Below the pieces are notes generated by a model. That model was given only the letters and a program-made list of their open reading frames with translations, did not search any database and was not told where the DNA came from. The position numbers and the translations under genes were made by a program. This document shows, in pieces, positions 4,924 through 8,452 of a stretch of DNA of 8,452 nucleotides; position 1 is the stretch's first letter, and each line of letters opens with the position of its first letter. Source of the DNA: Thermoplasmata archaeon (GTDB lineage: Archaea > Thermoplasmatota > Thermoplasmata > Lutacidiplasmatales > UBA184); assembly GCA_021823085.1 (NCBI GenBank), contig JAKAPG010000067.1, forward strand, positions 1 through 8,452, given 5' to 3'.

Positions 4924-7900
4924 CCAGCGGCGCCACCTCCGCGTGCGGTTCCAACGCCAGACGAGCACGATGACGCCGACGAGGATTGCCGGGATCAGCG
5001 CGAGGAGGATCAACAGCCATTCGGCGTAGACGAACGGGGCGGTCGCCGTCCCGGGGCCCCTGACGATGAGGTGAGGGTGCACCGTGACGAAGGCCGGCGA
5101 GATCGAGAGCGTGAGGGTCCGTTGCTGAAGGCTTGAACCGGTGAGAATCGTCACCGCCACCGTAGCGCTCGACGGCGGGACCGCGATCAATCCGCTCGTA
5201 AGGTCGAGGCGGAACACTTGGCTCGTGCCGACGTCGATCTCGTACGTGGTCACGTTCTGGGATGCGGCCGTGACGGTCGACGTCCAACCGGCGCTCGCGA
5301 GCTGCGCGGCGTCCAGCACGCTCAATCGTACCTCGATCAGGATGTTCCCGGTGTTCTGGACGGAGAACGGAATCTCTATCTGATGCGGACCGACCGAGGG
5401 CGCCGTGGTGCTGTTCGCCACCACGATACGGTACACTGGCGCGATGTTGATCGTGGGCACCCCCGAGACGTCGCCTACGATCGTCCCGTTGGCGAGTTCG
5501 ATCTCCATCGCGAGCGGCGGATGCGTGACCGACGTTCCCGCGGGCACGAGAACGCGAACGCTGCCGCTCGTGCTGGCGCCCGGGGAGAGGGAGACGTTCG
5601 TGAGGCGGGTTGTGAGATTCCAGTACGCGGGGCTGACGGCGATGGAAACGGTCACCGGCACGTTCCCGGTGTTCGTCAACCCGACGCTGAAATCGACAGG
5701 GCCGCCGGACGCGGGCAGGTCGATCGACGATGGGGCGTTCGTGACGCCTCGGACGGCGGGGACAAGGATCCAACTGAGGGCGAGGCGGGTCGCGACGCTC
5801 CCCGAGACGATCGAAACCGACTCCGAGGCGGTCGCATTCGAAAGCACGCCATAGGGATAACCGGTGGTCCGCGATGCGACGGTGTAGCCGCCGGCCGGCA
5901 GCCACACCGTGATGGTCGATCCCACGACCACGTTGGGGAAGTCGAACACCGCCCCGGCCGCCGAACGGACGCTCACGAGGGCGGCGGAGCCGTTGACGGT
6001 TCCGCCCGGAGGCATCGGCGTGATCTCATCCCGGTAGCTGGAAGCGACGGTCAGGGCGAACGGTGCGCTGCCGGCGAGAACCGTCACGGACGTGAGCGTC
6101 GCTGCCCCGGTGGCGTTCGCGTACACCGAGTACGCTCCGGGAAGGACCCGAACCGAAAAGCGCCCGCTCGGGACCGAAAGGGTCGAAAGTGAGTACGACG
6201 GATAGGGCCCCTCGAGGTAGAGCGTCGCTCCCACAGGGTCGGGGTAGCCCGCGGCTCCGATCGTCCCGTTGAACCAAACCAGCTGGGTCGTGCCGACCAT
6301 CGTGACGTTGCAGGCGATGGCCCGGCTGCCAAGGGAGCACGAGTTGGCGCCCGACGCGGTGGCGTAGTTGACCGCGTACGAGCCGTTCGGTCCCACGACC
6401 GTTGCCGTCGTCTGGGCGCTGAGCGAGTAGGTCGTCGCCCCGGCGAGGACGAGGCTATAGTTGCCGTCCACCGCACGGGCCGTCGCGACCGCGCCGGTGG
6501 GGGCGGTGAACGTCACAGTCGCGTTCGCGACGATCGGCGTTTCACCGGTAGTGACCAGGCTGCCCGAGACCGTGACACCGGCCATGCTCAGCCGCAGCGG
6601 TGTCGAGATCGAGCCCGAGCTCGGTACGGTGACGGACGTCAGGTTGGTGTAGTTGACGCCCTCGTACGATCCGAAGAAGTAGACGGAGTAGGTGCCGGGG
6701 GGCGCGTAGAATCCCGTCGTGTAGGCCGCCCCCGATACCGATACGTTGAAACCGGTGGTCCCGGTCAGTCGGAACGTGACCGACGAGTAGGGCATACCGC
6801 TTGGAAGGCGCAACGCGCCGGTGGTATTCCGTTCCAGCGTGAGGGTTTGCGCCTCCGTTACCTGGCTCGTGCCCAGCGCGACCGAGAACGACCGGCCCGG
6901 CCCGGTCGCGTATCGGGTCTCATTCGGAGTGCCCGGGGCGTACGCTCGGACCGAGTAGGAGCCCGGCGTGACGGTCAGCGAAGCCGAGGTGTATCCCTGG
7001 ACCACGTAGGTCCCGGCCGTCGGGCTTGTTCCGTTGAGGTAGATCGTGGTGAGCGTCGAGGAGCTGGGCCCGGAGATCGGGAGCGTGAGGGTCACCGGAG
7101 CGAACGAGATCGGCAGACGGCTCAAGCTTGCGAGGCTACCGGACGGCACGCACTCGCTCGAGGTGATGTACCCGACCGCCTTCGCGCTCAGGCAGTACGT
7201 TTCGTTCGCCGGGAGGACCGACGGTACCACGATCGACACCGACCCGGAGGGTCCCGTGAGTTGCGATATCGAGGGGCCGCCCGATCTCCCGATCCCGATC
7301 GTCACGGTGGCGTCGGCCGTGGGGTACAGCGAGCCGTTCGCGAGCGTCGCACTGACGCGGAACGTAGCACGTACGCCCGCCACCGGCGTGATCGACACCG
7401 AGGTGGGGCCTGTCAGCCGGATGGACTGGAGTGCCGCGTCCAGGGTTCCCGTGCTCGCGGGCGACGACTGCAGAGTAAGAAGAGAGTAGGACCCGGACGG
7501 GATTGCAAGCGAGAACGATCCGTTCGTGGCGATGGACACGACGTTCCCCTGGACGTCGTAGGCGAGGACCACGCTCGTCGAGTTCGAGCCCAGCGATGGG
7601 TTCACATCTCCGATGAGCCGGATCGCGGGCGCGAGCTCGAGCGGGGCAGCGACGACGCCGACGCCGGGGGCCGTCACACGAACGGTACCTAGCGCCGTTT
7701 CCAGGGTCGCGCCGACATATGTCGAGGCATAGAGCGAGTAGTTCCCGACCGGTAAGTACGCGTTCACGGACCCGACCGAGTTCGTGTAGAACACGGTCGA
7801 GTTTCGGAGGGCCCCGGCGAGGGCGGGGACGCTCGCACCGTTCGCGAAGCTCGGCAGAGCCGTGATGCGGATCGGCGTATTCGCGACCGGGGCGCCGGCG

Positions 7901-8452
7901 GCGCTCACGGTGAGGGTCGCCGCGGCGGTGGGGTACTCCGTCAGGTTGATGGTGAGATTGCCCCCGATGGTGTGGAGCACGGCCGGGGCGCCCAGCGAGC
8001 GCAGGTTCGCTTCGGGACCGACCGCCGTGATTGTGTAGTTGCCCGGCCCGACGCTTCGAACATCGTAAACCCCTGTCGCGTTCGAGGTTGTTGTCAGGAC
8101 CGCCCCGGTGCTCGAGCCGATGGTGACCCTGGCCCCCGAGATCAGGATCCCGTCCGCGCTCGTGACGGTTCCGGTGATGTTGCCCGGAGCCATGCCGAAG
8201 CTTGCGTTCACAGGCTGCGAGAGGCTCGGAGCGACGGTGACGTTCGATGGGCTCGTGTAGTTCGTCCCGTCGTAGATCACGCTCTCGTGGTAGACCCCCG
8301 GCGCGACGTTACCGACCCGGAAAGTGCCGTCCACGTCGGTCGTGACCCGGATCGGGGTCGCGTTCTCTACGCCCCAGAAAACGACCTGGGCGTCGGAGAC
8401 GGGGAGGTCGGTCGGCTGGTACCCGGTGGTGTTCGCGAGATTCCAGTAGATC
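4921..8452 (-). CDS. Giant repeat-containing cell-surface protein, 5' end beyond the window
   Basis: At least 1,176 residues are visible; the frame stays open to the right edge, so the true start lies outside and the GTG at 8334 is internal. Residues about 1-890 hold ten recurrences of a pattern like G-x-[FVY]-x-[VL]-x-x-P-x-G-x-Y-[ST]-[VL], typical of carboxypeptidase-regulatory-like (CarboxypepD_reg/PEGA-type) beta sandwiches. Two C-terminal modules (about 905-1000 and 1007-1120), each with an NTGN turn, resemble the NEW3/COG1470 or CARDB type. A membrane segment at about 1140-1166 is followed by an Arg/Trp-rich tail (RWNRTRRWRRW), giving an outside-facing type I protein. There are about 35 sequons, four cysteines in two close pairs, and one lysine. 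It is probably an envelope, adhesion or S-layer-associated protein; the ligand is unknown. Confidence 0.88.
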   Translation of the reverse strand, partial: IYWNLANTTGYQPTDLPVSDAQVVFWGVENATPIRVTTDVDGTFRVGNVAPGVYHESVIYDGTNYTSPSNVTVAPSLSQPVNASFGMAPGNITGTVTSADGILISGARVTIGSSTGAVLTTTSNATGVYDVRSVGPGNYTITAVGPEANLRSLGAPAVLHTIGGNLTINLTEYPTAAATLTVSAAGAPVANTPIRITALPSFANGASVPALAGALRNSTVFYTNSVGSVNAYLPVGNYSLYASTYVGATLETALGTVRVTAPGVGVVAAPLELAPAIRLIGDVNPSLGSNSTSVVLAYDVQGNVVSIATNGSFSLAIPSGSYSLLTLQSSPASTGTLDAALQSIRLTGPTSVSITPVAGVRATFRVSATLANGSLYPTADATVTIGIGRSGGPSISQLTGPSGSVSIVVPSVLPANETYCLSAKAVGYITSSECVPSGSLASLSRLPISFAPVTLTLPISGPSSSTLTTIYLNGTSPTAGTYVVQGYTSASLTVTPGSYSVRAYAPGTPNETRYATGPGRSFSVALGTSQVTEAQTLTLERNTTGALRLPSGMPYSSVTFRLTGTTGFNVSVSGAAYTTGFYAPPGTYSVYFFGSYEGVNYTNLTSVTVPSSGSISTPLRLSMAGVTVSGSLVTTGETPIVANATVTFTAPTGAVATARAVDGNYSLVLAGATTYSLSAQTTATVVGPNGSYAVNYATASGANSCSLGSRAIACNVTMVGTTQLVWFNGTIGAAGYPDPVGATLYLEGPYPSYSLSTLSVPSGRFSVRVLPGAYSVYANATGAATLTSVTVLAGSAPFALTVASSYRDEITPMPPGGTVNGSAALVSVRSAAGAVFDFPNVVVGSTITVWLPAGGYTVASRTTGYPYGVLSNATASESVSIVSGSVATRLALSWILVPAVRGVTNAPSSIDLPASGGPVDFSVGLTNTGNVPVTVSIAVSPAYWNLTTRLTNVSLSPGASTSGSVRVLVPAGTSVTHPPLAMEIELANGTIVGDVSGVPTINIAPVYRIVVANSTTAPSVGPHQIEIPFSVQNTGNILIEVRLSVLDAAQLASAGWTSTVTAASQNVTTYEIDVGTSQVFRLDLTSGLIAVPPSSATVAVTILTGSSLQQRTLTLSISPAFVTVHPHLIVRGPGTATAPFVYAEWLLILLALIPAILVGVIVLVWRWNRTRRWRRW
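5755..8452 (-). repeat. Tandem array of ten or more beta-sandwich-like protein repeats
   Basis: The hallmark tyrosine of each repeat is encoded at 8290-8292, 8035-8037, 7738-7740, 7486-7488, 7195-7197, 6955-6957, 6688-6690, 6427-6429, 6130-6132 and 5884-5886. Spacings are 85, 99, 84, 97, 80, 89, 87, 99 and 82 residues, mean about 89. Typical versions are LPVGNYSLYA, TPGSYSVRAY, PPGTYSVYFF and LPGAYSVYAN. The fifth (ANETYCLSA) and eighth (GATTYSLSA) are degenerate. Sequences between the motifs have diverged strongly, so this is an old duplication rather than a recent DNA repeat. The array continues past the right edge. Confidence 0.7.

Noticed and set aside
4916..5905. Upstream extension of the 289-residue protein frame to 5905 (619 codons in all)
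   Set aside because: The extension overlaps the large surface protein in another frame and is a low-complexity Arg/His/Asp string. The signal peptide begins exactly at the GTG at 4915.
5218..6192. 324-codon plus-strand frame opposite the surface protein gene
   Set aside because: Charged low-complexity translation with no domain, lying antisense to a gene with clear protein-level repeats.
6847..7692. 281-codon plus-strand frame opposite the repeat array
   Set aside because: Arg-rich shadow of the minus-strand gene; no start signal or domain.
4921..8334. Start of the large surface protein at the GTG at 8334
   Set aside because: The frame stays open for 39 more codons to the window edge and encodes the beginning of the same repeat domain. 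No signal peptide follows 8334, so the start must lie outside the window.

Overview
The window is a very GC-rich stretch of archaeal DNA. The archaeal assignment rests on three things: a complete archaeal-type elongation factor 1-beta (aEF1B), the short four-motif Zn-ribbon protein (COG2888/HVO_2753 type) directly upstream of it, and TATA-like elements at archaeal spacing from the predicted starts. A high-GC member of the Thermoplasmatota or a related euryarchaeal lineage would fit, with its lysine-poor, glycosylation-rich surface proteins, but that placement is inference. No mobile element, CRISPR array, rRNA or convincing tRNA was found. Almost all of the window is coding.

Layout from left to right: (1) 53-1150, minus strand, a SAM-dependent methyltransferase with an N-terminal winged helix (Rv2258c-like). 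(2) 1206-1502, plus strand, a 98-residue protein of unknown function with a Cys/Cys/Cys/His pattern. These two genes diverge from a 55-bp spacer whose only AT-rich element lies about 27-29 bp from each start, so both transcripts may be leaderless. (3) 1499-2389, minus strand, a classical short-chain dehydrogenase/reductase whose stop overlaps that of the 98-residue gene through a shared CTAG. It has its own TATA-like element. (4) 2509-4012, minus strand, a three-gene set in transcription order: Zn-ribbon protein, aEF1B, and a DUF457/YdjM-type membrane protein with a C-terminal soluble extension. (5) 4046-8452, minus strand, two cell-surface protein genes. The upstream one is a very large repeat protein that runs off the right edge of the window; its stop codon is 5 bases from the GTG start of a 289-residue single-anchor surface protein.

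The translation genes (4) and the surface-protein pair (5) are collinear and only 33 bp apart. A TATA-like sequence lies inside the 3' end of the 289-residue gene. Two back-to-back inverted repeats lie in the 33-bp spacer and the end of that gene, which would put them in the leader of the Zn-ribbon/aEF1B mRNA. The translation genes could therefore have both read-through and private transcription.

I see no clear evidence of a new multi-gene system such as defence or secretion. The most unusual content is the giant surface protein: at least ten beta-sandwich-like repeats about 89 residues apart, about 35 N-glycosylation sequons and one lysine in 1,176 visible residues. Other points worth checking are the Zn-ribbon protein that has lost one expected zinc-ligand cysteine, the leader structure, and the small Cys-rich orphan gene.
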